From: Oribacterium sinus
Lineage (GTDB): Bacteria > Bacillota > Clostridia > Lachnospirales > Lachnospiraceae
Assembly: GCF_014202695.1 (NCBI RefSeq)
Contig: NZ_JACHHH010000013.1
Coordinates: 35,313-99,312, forward strand
Reading direction: 5' to 3'
DNA length: 64,000 bases
The position numbers and the translations under genes were made by a program. This document shows, piece by piece, positions 16,996 to 25,298 of the stretch. The notes beneath the pieces are model-generated. The model had not been told where the DNA came from and did not search any database. It worked only from the letters and a program-made list of their open reading frames with translations. Position 1 is the stretch's first letter, and each line of letters begins with the position of its first letter.

Positions 16996-17871
16996 GTGCA
17001 ACAATCTGTTATTCCGGAGATTAAATCATTATATCCTCAGATGAATGAAGCAATGCAAAAAATAGCAGATTATCTCATTGATACAGAAGATAAGAAGTGT
17101 GTGGAGAGAGCTAGTGAATTAGCTCGTAGGAGTGGAGTCAGTACAGCTTCTGTCAGTAGATTTGTAAAAATGATGGGGTACAAAGAATTCCGTGACTTTC
17201 GTCTAAAGATTGTGATGGAAAAGCAAGAGGAGAATCGGCAGGAAGAAAATGAACTAAATTATAACGGTGAGCCTATTACTGGAGATGCTCATTCTATCTG
17301 TAAAACTATTTTTTCAAAAAGTGTTAGAGAACTTGAGGAGACTTGGGGGATACTGGACTTTGATACTATGCAGACAGTGGCAGATTTGATACATGAGGCA
17401 AGAAGAATTGTGGTCATCGGCGTGGGTCGATCAAAAGTCACTATGGAGGCACTGTACTCTAGGCTTTATCGCATTGGATACCCGATTATGATGTTTAGTG
17501 ATGCCCACGAGATTGTAAATATTACATCCATTATGGAAAAAAAAGATATTTTGATATGCGTGAGTAATTTTGGGCAGAGTAAATCAGTGGTTGAGGGAGC
17601 AAGAAGAGCGAAAAAAAGAGGTATTCAAGTGGTGGGAATCAGTAGTATTAAAGAGTCTCCACTAGCTAAAATTTCGGATTACACCTTATTTAGTGCATAT
17701 GATTATAATAATGCGCAGGATGGGAACCTATTTGATCCGTCCAGTGAAAATTTGGCACAGCTTGTTATTGTGGATTGTCTTTATATGCTCATTGCTCATA
17801 AGAATAAAAGAAAAAATATCACTTACTTTAAGACATTTTCGAATGAGATTCATACAGAGCATATTAAATAA
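16996..17871 (+). CDS. RpiR/MurR-family transcriptional regulator (HTH + SIS)
   Basis: Probable sugar-phosphate-sensing regulator of the operon behind it. The N-terminal RpiR helix-turn-helix contains ASELARRSGVSTASVSRFVK; the C-terminal SIS domain begins near RRIVVIGVGRSKVTMEALYSRL, with the ligand loop ILICVSNFGQSKSVVEGARRAK. I choose the GTG at 16996, with GGAAGTGAG six bases upstream, because VIPEIKSLYPQMN is the usual family start; this gives 291 residues. Genes from here to 25115 run in one direction with short gaps, are AT-rich relative to flanking DNA, and look like one acquired catabolic unit. Confidence 0.85.
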   Translation: MQQSVIPEIKSLYPQMNEAMQKIADYLIDTEDKKCVERASELARRSGVSTASVSRFVKMMGYKEFRDFRLKIVMEKQEENRQEENELNYNGEPITGDAHSICKTIFSKSVRELEETWGILDFDTMQTVADLIHEARRIVVIGVGRSKVTMEALYSRLYRIGYPIMMFSDAHEIVNITSIMEKKDILICVSNFGQSKSVVEGARRAKKRGIQVVGISSIKESPLAKISDYTLFSAYDYNNAQDGNLFDPSSENLAQLVIVDCLYMLIAHKNKRKNITYFKTFSNEIHTEHIK

Positions 17872-17910
17872 TTAATGAAATGTTTAGAGGAAAAAGAGTA
17901 GGAGGAAAAA

Positions 17911-18906
17911 ATGAATCGTTTACATAATACGCTGGAAAAAGCGGTAGAAGAAATGATTGATGGATATGTAGAAACCTACCCCAATCTTTTTGAACGGATA
18001 GAAGGACAAAAAGTTCTATTGTATAAAGATAGAAAGAATGGTGTATCTATTTTAATTGGAGCAGGGGCAGGTAATGAGCCTTGGCCGATTGGATATGTGG
18101 GAAAAGGACTGGCTGATGCTTGCGTTTTAGGGGATATTTTTACTGCACCGGCAGCAGGCAGTATTCTTAAAACGATTCGTGCGCTTTCACATGATGAAGG
18201 AGTACTGTGCATTGCAACAAATCATGCAGGGGATGTTCTAAATTTTGAGTTGGTAAGTGAGCTTGCAGAGTTGGAGGGAATTAAGACACGACAGATTTAT
18301 GTTTCGGATGATGTGGATTCATCAGAAGAAAGAGAGGAGAGAAGGGGTATTGCCGGTGTTACATTGGTATTAAAAATACTCTCTGCGGCCAGAAATGCGG
18401 GACTTAGTTTAGAAGAACTAGTGTCTTTGGGAGAGAGAATAAATGATAATCTTTCCACGGCAAGTGTAACCACTTCTCCGGCTTTTGTTTTCGAAAATGG
18501 AAAACAAGCTTATGATTTACCGGATGGTTTTGTAGAATACGGTATGGGATTTAACGGAGAATTAGGAAAAGAAAGAACAAATTTGCCAAGTGCGGATTCT
18601 TTAATAGAGAAGCTCATTGAACCTTTACTGATTGATTTACAGCTAAAAGAAGGAGATGAGATCGCTGTTTTTCTAAATGTATTTCAGGCAACAACTACCT
18701 TGGAAGAATGCATCCTCTTATATAGTCTCCAGAATGCTTTGAAGAGGAAGAAAATAAAAGTATTTGATACCTTTGTTCAATCACTCTTTCCCACACAAGG
18801 AGCAGGGGGACTCTCTCTTAGCTTTTTGAAAATGCAAGAGGAATATAGAGGATTTTATAAAAAAGAAGCGTATTCGCCGTTGTTTTACAAAAGAGAAATG
18901 GAATAA
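17911..18906 (+). CDS. DhaK-like kinase subunit lacking the substrate-binding histidines
   Basis: Homolog of the dihydroxyacetone-binding subunit DhaK, 331 residues. The fold-defining stretches are kept: LIGAGAGNEPWPIGYVGKG, GDIFTAPAAG, NHAGDVLNFE and GMGFNGELG. However, residues known from E. coli DhaK to hold substrate are replaced: GHEP is GNEP (Asn55), the lysine before NYTGD is Thr103, and the histidine that forms the covalent hemiaminal is Asn215. Asp108 of the GD pair remains. It should therefore bind a different ligand or do so non-covalently. AGGAGG precedes the ATG. A DhaL-like partner follows at once, so the pair may phosphorylate a sugar other than dihydroxyacetone. This is inference from substitutions and context. 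Confidence 0.82.
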   Translation: MNRLHNTLEKAVEEMIDGYVETYPNLFERIEGQKVLLYKDRKNGVSILIGAGAGNEPWPIGYVGKGLADACVLGDIFTAPAAGSILKTIRALSHDEGVLCIATNHAGDVLNFELVSELAELEGIKTRQIYVSDDVDSSEEREERRGIAGVTLVLKILSAARNAGLSLEELVSLGERINDNLSTASVTTSPAFVFENGKQAYDLPDGFVEYGMGFNGELGKERTNLPSADSLIEKLIEPLLIDLQLKEGDEIAVFLNVFQATTTLEECILLYSLQNALKRKKIKVFDTFVQSLFPTQGAGGLSLSFLKMQEEYRGFYKKEAYSPLFYKREME

Positions 18907-18983
18907 ACTTGGTGAGTATCATATACAGAGTACAGGGTGTTCAAACTTAATGTAGAAGAAAAGATTTAGAAGGTGAAGACAGT

Positions 18984-19628
18984 ATGAAGGAAGTTAGTGC
19001 TGATCAAGTAAAAAGAATGATGGAGAGAGTTGCTCAGAAAGTGGTGGAGTCAGAGCCGTACCTTACAGAGATTGACTTGAAAATAGGTGATGGAGACCAT
19101 GGAACAGGTATGAAAAGAGGCTTTTTGGCTGTTCAGAAAATGTTGCTTGATTTGAAAGTTGATTCCTGTGAAGGGGTTTTTCGAGCAGTGGGTACTTGCC
19201 TTTTAGACACTATGGGCGGAGCTTCAGGCGTTTTATTTGGAACGGTTTTTATATCGGGAATTGTAAAAAGAGAGGAACGAAACAGTTTCAAATTAAGTGA
19301 TTTTGCAGAGATTTTTTCTATTTCTTTAACTTCACTAAAAAAGAGAGGGAAAGCTAAAGTAGGAGATAAGACCATGGTGGATGCTTTGGAGCCGGCAGTT
19401 CTTGCTCTGGAAGAGGGCGCAAAGGAAGGATTGGATCTTATAGAGGGTTTTCAAAGAGCTGCTTTAGCTGCAGAAAAAGGGATGGAGTACACGAAAACGA
19501 TAAAAGCACGTTTTGGAAGAGCAAAGTATTTTGGAGATAAGGCCATCGGGCTGCAGGATGCAGGAGCTACTTCAGTGTACATTATTTTCCAAGCTATGTC
19601 GGATTTTTTAAAGGGGGAGAAAAATTGA
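18984..19628 (+). CDS. DhaL-like ADP-binding kinase subunit
   Basis: Nucleotide-carrying partner of the DhaK-like protein, 214 residues. The magnesium/ADP-binding aspartates are intact in LTEIDLKIGDGDHGTGMKRG (residues ~27-46); MGGASGVLFGT, VGDKTMVDAL and the C-terminal IGLQDAGATS also match the family. No DhaM phosphotransfer subunit is present in the operon, so whether phosphate comes from ATP or PEP is open. AAGGTGA lies before the ATG, and its TGA overlaps the TTG of the next gene. Confidence 0.87.
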   Translation: MKEVSADQVKRMMERVAQKVVESEPYLTEIDLKIGDGDHGTGMKRGFLAVQKMLLDLKVDSCEGVFRAVGTCLLDTMGGASGVLFGTVFISGIVKREERNSFKLSDFAEIFSISLTSLKKRGKAKVGDKTMVDALEPAVLALEEGAKEGLDLIEGFQRAALAAEKGMEYTKTIKARFGRAKYFGDKAIGLQDAGATSVYIIFQAMSDFLKGEKN

Positions 19629-20560
19629 TTCTTACAGTTAGTTTAAACCCTTGTATTGATAGAACAATAGAGATTGAGAAGTTCCTTTATGGAGGAACAA
19701 ATAAGGTTTTGAAAACAAGGGAAGATATTTCGGGAAAAGGAATTAATGTCAGTATAGCGTTACAAAATCTTGGTGTTAGCAATATAGCGACCGGTTTTTC
19801 TTTTTCGGAAGATGAGGCCAGATTGAGACGCTTTTTTGAACGTATTCATTGTCCTTATCACTTTCACACAGTTCAAGGAAGTCTTCGTGTAAATGTAAAG
19901 ATTTTCGACACAGAAAAGCGTGTAATGAGTGAGTTTAATGATAAGGGACAAGAAGTTACTGAAGCCGATGTGTCTGCTTTCTTCTCTTTGATGGAAAAAG
20001 AGTGGGAAGGGACGGATATCTTAGTTGTGGATGGCTCCGTACCACCAGGGGTTCCAAGGAGTATTTATAAGGAATTAATACTTTTAGCAAAGGAAAAAGG
20101 GATAAAAACAGTCTTAGATGCTACTGGAGATTTACTAGCTTTGGCATTAGAGGCACAGCCGTATTTTGTGAAACCGAATCGGGAAGAGTTGGAAGCTTTT
20201 TATGGAAAGGCATTTAAAGATACCAAAGAAATGATTAGCTTTGGCAAGAGCTTACTACAGAAAGGCATACATTATCTTTGTATTTCATTGGGAGAGGAGG
20301 GAGCTTTATTTCTCACAGCAGAAAAGTGCTATCAGGCAAAACCGGTAAAGATTCTTGTACAGGGAGTGCAGGGGGCCGGGGATTCCATGGTGGCAGGAGC
20401 TTGTTTGGCGATGAAGAAAGGCCTTTCGGATGAAGATATTTTTAGATATGCGGTAGCTTGTGCAACAGGATCTTTACTACATCCGGGTACTCAGTTGTGC
20501 GAAAAAGAAGATTTGGAAGCAATGTTACAAAAGGTTGAAATTATCAATTTAGAAGAATAG
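19625..20560 (+). CDS. PfkB-family sugar kinase (1-phosphofructokinase / tagatose-6-phosphate kinase-like)
   Basis: ATP-dependent kinase of the FruK/LacC branch, 311 residues. Diagnostic parts are the start ILTVSLNPCIDRTIEI, SGKGINVSIAL near residue 38, VKPNREEL near 180, and the catalytic anion hole GAGDSMVAGACLA near 250. The start is a TTG that shares bases with the preceding stop (TTGA, 19625-19628), with AGGGGGAG upstream. Next to a class II aldolase, it most likely makes a ketose bisphosphate. Whether it acts on a ketose 1-phosphate or 6-phosphate cannot be decided by eye. Confidence 0.88.
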   Translation: MILTVSLNPCIDRTIEIEKFLYGGTNKVLKTREDISGKGINVSIALQNLGVSNIATGFSFSEDEARLRRFFERIHCPYHFHTVQGSLRVNVKIFDTEKRVMSEFNDKGQEVTEADVSAFFSLMEKEWEGTDILVVDGSVPPGVPRSIYKELILLAKEKGIKTVLDATGDLLALALEAQPYFVKPNREELEAFYGKAFKDTKEMISFGKSLLQKGIHYLCISLGEEGALFLTAEKCYQAKPVKILVQGVQGAGDSMVAGACLAMKKGLSDEDIFRYAVACATGSLLHPGTQLCEKEDLEAMLQKVEIINLEE

Positions 20561-20573
20561 AAAGGGGAAAAAT

Positions 20574-21428
20574 ATGGCTTTGGTAAGTTCTAAGGAAATT
20601 TTGATGAAAGCGCAGCAAGAGGGCTATGCAGTCGGTGCTTTTAATGCGGAGAACATGGAGATGGTTCAGGCAATTGTAGCAGCGGCAGAGGAATTATCTT
20701 CTCCGGTAATTATTCAGACAACTCCGGGAAGCTTGCAATATGCAGATACAGATATGTTTTTTGGAATGGTAAACGCAGAAGCAAAAAAGGCGAAAGTGCC
20801 GGTGGCTTTACATCTGGATCATGGAAACAGTGCAGAGCTTTGTGCGAAAGCGATTCTATCCGGTTACACCTCTATCATGATTGATGGCTCTAAGCTGGCT
20901 TTTTCTGAAAATGTAGCTCTTACGAAGAAAGTGGTTGAGTTTGCACATGCTATGGGAGTGCCGGTTGAGGGAGAACTAGGAACGGTAGGAGGAAAAGAAG
21001 ACACACATGAAGTAAAAGACAGTGAAAAGTCCTATACCGATCCTGAAGAAGCAAAGGAATTTGCAGAGCAAACAGGTGTGGATTTCCTTGCAGTTGGTAT
21101 TGGAAATGCTCATGGATTTTATAAAGGAGTACCAAAGTTACGATTTGATATTTTGGAAAAAACCAAAAGTCTGGTAAGTATTCCTATTGTTCTACATGGT
21201 GCGTCAGGAATTCCTGATGAAGATGTAAAGAAATCAACAGGCCTTGGTATTTGCAAAGTGAACTTTGCAACCGAATTAAGAGATGCCTTTACCAAGGGGG
21301 TAAAAGAGTACCTTGAGAAGAATCCGGAAGTATTTGATCCAAAGAAATATAATGGAGCAGGTAGAGAAAAAGTTAAGGAACTTATTAAGCATAAGATGCA
21401 TGTATTGAATAGTGTCCATAAGGCATAA
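20574..21428 (+). CDS. Class II ketose-bisphosphate aldolase (FbaA/GatY/KbaY-like)
   Basis: Zinc-dependent aldolase splitting fructose- or tagatose-1,6-bisphosphate into dihydroxyacetone phosphate and glyceraldehyde 3-phosphate. Zinc ligands are visible as His83 in ALHLDHG (with catalytic Asp82), His180 in GIGNAHGFYKG and His208 in IVLHGASG. The sodium/phosphate loop and C-terminal helices are normal for a 284-residue member. AAGGGG precedes the ATG, 13 bases after the PfkB gene. The order kinase-aldolase-importer indicates feeding of an imported sugar into glycolysis. Confidence 0.92.
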   Translation: MALVSSKEILMKAQQEGYAVGAFNAENMEMVQAIVAAAEELSSPVIIQTTPGSLQYADTDMFFGMVNAEAKKAKVPVALHLDHGNSAELCAKAILSGYTSIMIDGSKLAFSENVALTKKVVEFAHAMGVPVEGELGTVGGKEDTHEVKDSEKSYTDPEEAKEFAEQTGVDFLAVGIGNAHGFYKGVPKLRFDILEKTKSLVSIPIVLHGASGIPDEDVKKSTGLGICKVNFATELRDAFTKGVKEYLEKNPEVFDPKKYNGAGREKVKELIKHKMHVLNSVHKA

Positions 21429-21575
21429 AAACTTAGATAAGAATTTGGAATACGTGAAACAATGTTTTATTTTTCTCAATAATGGACAAATTTTAACTCG
21501 AATCAAAACGGGTAAGCAATCACGCAGACCTCGTTCTGAATATTTACTTACTTATCTTTAAAGGAGGAAAAAGTG

Positions 21576-22577
21576 ATGAAAAAAGGTATTTCATTGGTAC
21601 TCGCAGCTTTAATGGCTGTATCTCTTGTGGCTTGTGGAGGTGGCAGTGCTGCAAAGAGCACAACTGCTGCAGCATCAGAGCAAACAGAAAAACAGACAGA
21701 GAAAGCCGGAGAGACGGAGGCTAAGAAGGAAGAGACTAAAGGAGAAGCAAAGACCATCGGTGTAAGCTTACTGAACAGTACCCACGTGTTCTATAATAGT
21801 ATCCAGACTGCTATGGAAGAGCAAGCAAAGGAATATGGATGGACTTTAGATGTACAAGATGCTGCAGGAGATGCAAATAAGCAGCTTGGTCAGGTACAGG
21901 ATTTTATTACCAAGAAAGTAGATGCTATTGTTATTGCACCAACTAACTCTGCAGGATCCAAGTCTATGATTGAGCTTGCTGAAAAGGCTGGAATTCCGGT
22001 ATTTACTATGGATATCGCTTCTGATGGAAAGCCGGTTACTCACGTTGCTACAGATAACAAGAAGGGTGGACAGCTTGCTGCTGAGTATGTGGTAAATAAT
22101 ATCCTTACCGAAAAAAAGGGTAATGCAGCAGTAATTACTTATTCTGAAATCGAAAGCTGTGTAGATAGAGAGACCGGATTTACAGATTATTTAAAGGAGA
22201 ATGCTCCGGATATCAAAGTAGTTGATGTGCAGAACTATTCCGGTGACCAGCAGAAGGCTGCAGATGTAATGCAGAACATGCTTTTAAAGAATGATAATAT
22301 CGATGTTGTTTTCTGTGTAGGAGATCCTGCAGCTATTGGTGCTCTTTCCTCTATCACAGCAGCCAATGCAGCAACCAAGATTATCGGTTATGACGGAAAT
22401 CCAGAAGGTGTTGCAGAAATCAAGAAGGGTGGAAACTGGGTTGCAGATGTTGCACAGGACCCTGCAGGAATTGGTAAGACCACTCTTGAGGCTATTAAGA
22501 AGCATTTAGAGGGTGAGAAGGTAGATTCCGAGATTTTGATTGCGCCTTATATTATTGATGCAAAGAATGCAAAGTAA
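21576..22577 (+). CDS. Sugar-binding lipoprotein of a ribose-type ABC importer
   Basis: Extracellular binding protein anchored by lipid. The signal peptide ends in the lipobox SLVACGG, then a low-complexity spacer rich in A, T, E and K. The mature domain (from TIGVSLLNSTHVFYNSIQTAME) is a periplasmic-binding protein type I fold like RbsB, with VDAIVIAPTNS and the hinge-side FCVGDPAAIGALSSI. The ATG at 21576 follows AAGGAGG with 8-base spacing; a GTG at 21573 is also possible. A terminator lies just after the gene, which should make this protein more abundant than the ATPase and permease. Confidence 0.9.
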   Translation: MKKGISLVLAALMAVSLVACGGGSAAKSTTAAASEQTEKQTEKAGETEAKKEETKGEAKTIGVSLLNSTHVFYNSIQTAMEEQAKEYGWTLDVQDAAGDANKQLGQVQDFITKKVDAIVIAPTNSAGSKSMIELAEKAGIPVFTMDIASDGKPVTHVATDNKKGGQLAAEYVVNNILTEKKGNAAVITYSEIESCVDRETGFTDYLKENAPDIKVVDVQNYSGDQQKAADVMQNMLLKNDNIDVVFCVGDPAAIGALSSITAANAATKIIGYDGNPEGVAEIKKGGNWVADVAQDPAGIGKTTLEAIKKHLEGEKVDSEILIAPYIIDAKNAK

Positions 22578-22598
22578 TAAAAAGATAGGTTAAGAGGA

Positions 22599-22626
22599 AG
22601 GCGTCCCACTTTTTGGACGCCTTTTT
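22599..22626 (+). terminator. Intra-operon terminator between binding protein and ATPase
   Basis: Stem AGGCGTCC (22599-22606) with GGACGCCT (22615-22622), followed by a run of T to 22626. Position directly after the binding-protein gene suggests partial termination. Confidence 0.85.
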
Positions 22627-22645
22627 CTATAATATGGAGCATATT

Positions 22646-24163
22646 ATGATGGAAGAAAGAAAAGAGACTTTAGTAGAATTAAAGCATATTCATAAGGAAT
22701 TTCCCGGCGTGAAAGTCTTAGAGGATATTTCTGTTGCTTTTTATCCTGGGGAAGTACATGTTCTTTTGGGAGAAAATGGTGCAGGAAAATCCACAATTAT
22801 TAAAATCATTTCCGGTATTTATCAACCTGATAAAGGGGAAGTTTTGATAGAGGGACAGCCCGGGGCAAAAAATATTCGAGAAGCGCAGCAGAGAGGAATC
22901 AGCGTTATTCATCAAGAACTTAGCGTTATTGAGGATTTAAAAGTTTATGAAAATGTTTTTCTGGGAAGAGAAGAGAAAAAATCCGGATTTTTAAACAAAG
23001 AAAAAATGATTGCGGAATGTAAAAGGATTTTGGATGAAATGGATGTGGCGATTGATCCACGCTCACCGGTATATAAGCTTAGTAATGGAGAAAAGCAAAT
23101 GGTAGAGATTGCCAGAGCTGTTTCTCAGAATAGTAAGTTAGTAATTATGGATGAGCCTACCAGTTCGCTTTCTGACCACGAGGTACAGTCTCTTTTTCGA
23201 GTTATACGTCAATTAAAGAAAGATAATGTTGCAGTAATTTATATTTCTCATCGTCTAAAGGAAATTCTGGAGATGGGAGATATGCTTACCGTACTTCGAG
23301 ATGGTATGAAGATTGCTACAGTACCGGTTTCAACAGTAACTGAACAGAAGATGGTAGAAATGATGGTGGGAAGAGAAATTTCCCAATTTTATTACAAAGC
23401 CAAAGCTCCGGAAAATAAAGAATTGGTTTTGGAGGTGAAGAACCTATGCTCTAAAAATCATTTTAAAAATGTTTCATTTCAACTATATAAAGGAGAAGTT
23501 CTTGGGGTAGCCGGACTTATCGGTGCAGGAAGAACTGAATTAATGAGGGCGATTTTTGGAGCTGATTCCTATGATAGTGGAGAGGTATTTTTGTATGGAG
23601 AAAGTTTAAAGGGATTACAGCCTAAGGAAATTATTAAAAAAGGTATGGGATTAATTCCCGAAGATAGAAGAGGCCAGGGACTTTTACTGGAAAAGACAGT
23701 TCGGGAAAATACCAGTTTGGCATCTTTAAAAGAGAATAGTCATAGTGGTTTTATTGATTTTTCGTGGGAAAAGCGAGAAGCAATTTCCTACATAGACAAG
23801 TTACGGATTAAGACTCCTTCAGATTCAGCAATCATTAAAAATCTTTCAGGAGGAAATCAACAGAAGGTAGTAATAGCAAAGTGGCTTTTAGCAAAGTCTA
23901 AGATTCTTATTATGGATGAGCCTACCAGGGGAATAGACGTTAATGCTAAAGCGGAAATATATGAGCTTATGAAGAATTTTGTCGAGGAAGGTGGCAGCAT
24001 TATCCTCGTTTCTTCAGAATTACCAGAGGTATTAGGATGTTCTAATCGCATTATGGTAATGCGAGAGGGATATGTAACCGGTTTTCTGGATAGTGCAGAA
24101 GCGACAGAAGAAAATGTCATGCTTTTTGCCAGCAAAGGAAATGAGGAGGTTGTTTATGAATAA
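22646..24163 (+). CDS. Ribose-type ABC importer ATPase (two nucleotide-binding domains)
   Basis: Energises sugar uptake. Two ABC domains in one chain, as in RbsA/MglA: first Walker A GENGAGKST with signature LSNGEKQMVEIARA and Walker B VIMDEPTSSLS; second domain from about residue 255 with a degenerate Walker A (GLIGAGRTELMRAI), signature LSGGNQQKVVIAKW and ILIMDEPTRGIDV. I place the start at ATG 22646, behind GGAG; the open frame extending back to 22613 begins inside the terminator hairpin and is not credible. About 505 residues. Its end overlaps the permease gene by eight bases. Confidence 0.92.
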   Translation: MMEERKETLVELKHIHKEFPGVKVLEDISVAFYPGEVHVLLGENGAGKSTIIKIISGIYQPDKGEVLIEGQPGAKNIREAQQRGISVIHQELSVIEDLKVYENVFLGREEKKSGFLNKEKMIAECKRILDEMDVAIDPRSPVYKLSNGEKQMVEIARAVSQNSKLVIMDEPTSSLSDHEVQSLFRVIRQLKKDNVAVIYISHRLKEILEMGDMLTVLRDGMKIATVPVSTVTEQKMVEMMVGREISQFYYKAKAPENKELVLEVKNLCSKNHFKNVSFQLYKGEVLGVAGLIGAGRTELMRAIFGADSYDSGEVFLYGESLKGLQPKEIIKKGMGLIPEDRRGQGLLLEKTVRENTSLASLKENSHSGFIDFSWEKREAISYIDKLRIKTPSDSAIIKNLSGGNQQKVVIAKWLLAKSKILIMDEPTRGIDVNAKAEIYELMKNFVEEGGSIILVSSELPEVLGCSNRIMVMREGYVTGFLDSAEATEENVMLFASKGNEEVVYE

Positions 24164-25115
24164 GAAAAATGGTGGTATATCAAAAGTCCTAAAAGGAGAA
24201 AATACCATGCTCCTTTTTGCGGTAGCGCTGTTTGCAGTGTGTCTTCTTTTTGTCCCTCGATTTGCGACAGGGGGAAATATCAAGAATATCTTGATTCAGA
24301 TTTCAATCAATGCACTTATTGCCTGTGGCATGACCTTTACTATACTTTCAGATGGTATTGACCTTTCTGTTGGTTCGGTAGCGGCTATAGCAGGGGTAGC
24401 AGGAGCGTCTTTAATCAAAACTATGCCAAATGCATCTGTTCCGATGTCCATTCTGATTATATTACTAACTTCCTTAGTAATAGGTACTGTGTGTGGTGCT
24501 CTTAATGGATTTTGTATTGCAAAGTTGAATGTTCCTCCCTTTATTGCAACTATGGCGATGATGAATGTAGCAAGAGGTTTAGCCTATGTTTTTACAGATG
24601 CAAAGCCGGTTTTTGGCTTGCCGGAAAGTTTTGGGTTTATCGGTTTAAGAGAACTTGGTATTATTCCTGTATCAGTTATTTTAATGGGTTTTATTATTTT
24701 TCTTAGTTATATTATTTTAACAAAGACTTGCTATGGAAGATATATTTATGCTGTAGGTAGTAATAAAGAGGTAGCTAAGCTGACAGGAATTAATGTAGAT
24801 CAAGTCCGTTTTTCGGTCTATGTGATTTCCGGAATTCTTTCAGCATTAGCAGGGCTGGTGTTAGCCTCCAAGTTACAGAATGGACAGGCCACGGCAGCAG
24901 TAGGCTATGAGTTAAATGCCATTGCAGCAGTAGCAATGGGTGGTACTAGTATGTCCGGTGGACGAGGAGGAATTCCTCAGACAGTTATTGGTCTTATCGT
25001 TATCGGAATTATTAATAATGCGTTAAGTTTACTTGGGGTTTCGGCATATTGGCAGACGGTGGCAATGGGCGTTATTATTCTGATTGCAGTAGTCATTGAT
25101 CAGGCTAGAAAATAA
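24156..25115 (+). CDS. Ribose-type ABC importer permease
   Basis: Membrane subunit of the BPD_transp_2 (RbsC) family, 319 residues with about ten hydrophobic segments. Typical stretches are GIDLSVGSVAAIAGV near residue 65 and the cytoplasmic loop YAVGSNKEVAKLTGINVDQVRF, followed by AAVAMGGTSMSGGRGG. The start at ATG 24156 has GAGGAGG six bases upstream and overlaps the ATPase stop. It ends the sugar operon; no clear terminator follows. Confidence 0.92.
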   Translation: MNKKNGGISKVLKGENTMLLFAVALFAVCLLFVPRFATGGNIKNILIQISINALIACGMTFTILSDGIDLSVGSVAAIAGVAGASLIKTMPNASVPMSILIILLTSLVIGTVCGALNGFCIAKLNVPPFIATMAMMNVARGLAYVFTDAKPVFGLPESFGFIGLRELGIIPVSVILMGFIIFLSYIILTKTCYGRYIYAVGSNKEVAKLTGINVDQVRFSVYVISGILSALAGLVLASKLQNGQATAAVGYELNAIAAVAMGGTSMSGGRGGIPQTVIGLIVIGIINNALSLLGVSAYWQTVAMGVIILIAVVIDQARK

Positions 25116-25252
25116 GAAAAAAATAGATTGCCTATATTGAAGAAGCTTGGGAAGCATTAAACTACCTCATTTACGGATGTTTAGTACTTCCCTTTTTCGT
25201 GTTGATTATTTACTATAGATTTAGAATATTTTCCAGGAAGGAGGACAATCCC

Positions 25253-25291
25253 ATGGAAGGACAATCCATCATGCAAATATTTCAGGGGGGG
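25253..25291 (+). pseudogene. Displaced N-terminus of the antiporter ahead of a G7 tract
   Basis: A strong AGGAGG (25241-25246) and ATG at 25253 open the frame MEGQSIMQIFQGG, which then runs through seven consecutive G (25285-25291) into a different frame from the antiporter. With six G the codons continue as CAG GGG GGC TCC TCT GTG, joining perfectly to the antiporter frame. Either a homopolymer sequencing error or a slippage (phase-variation) switch. Confidence 0.7.
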
Positions 25292-25298
25292 CTCCTCT

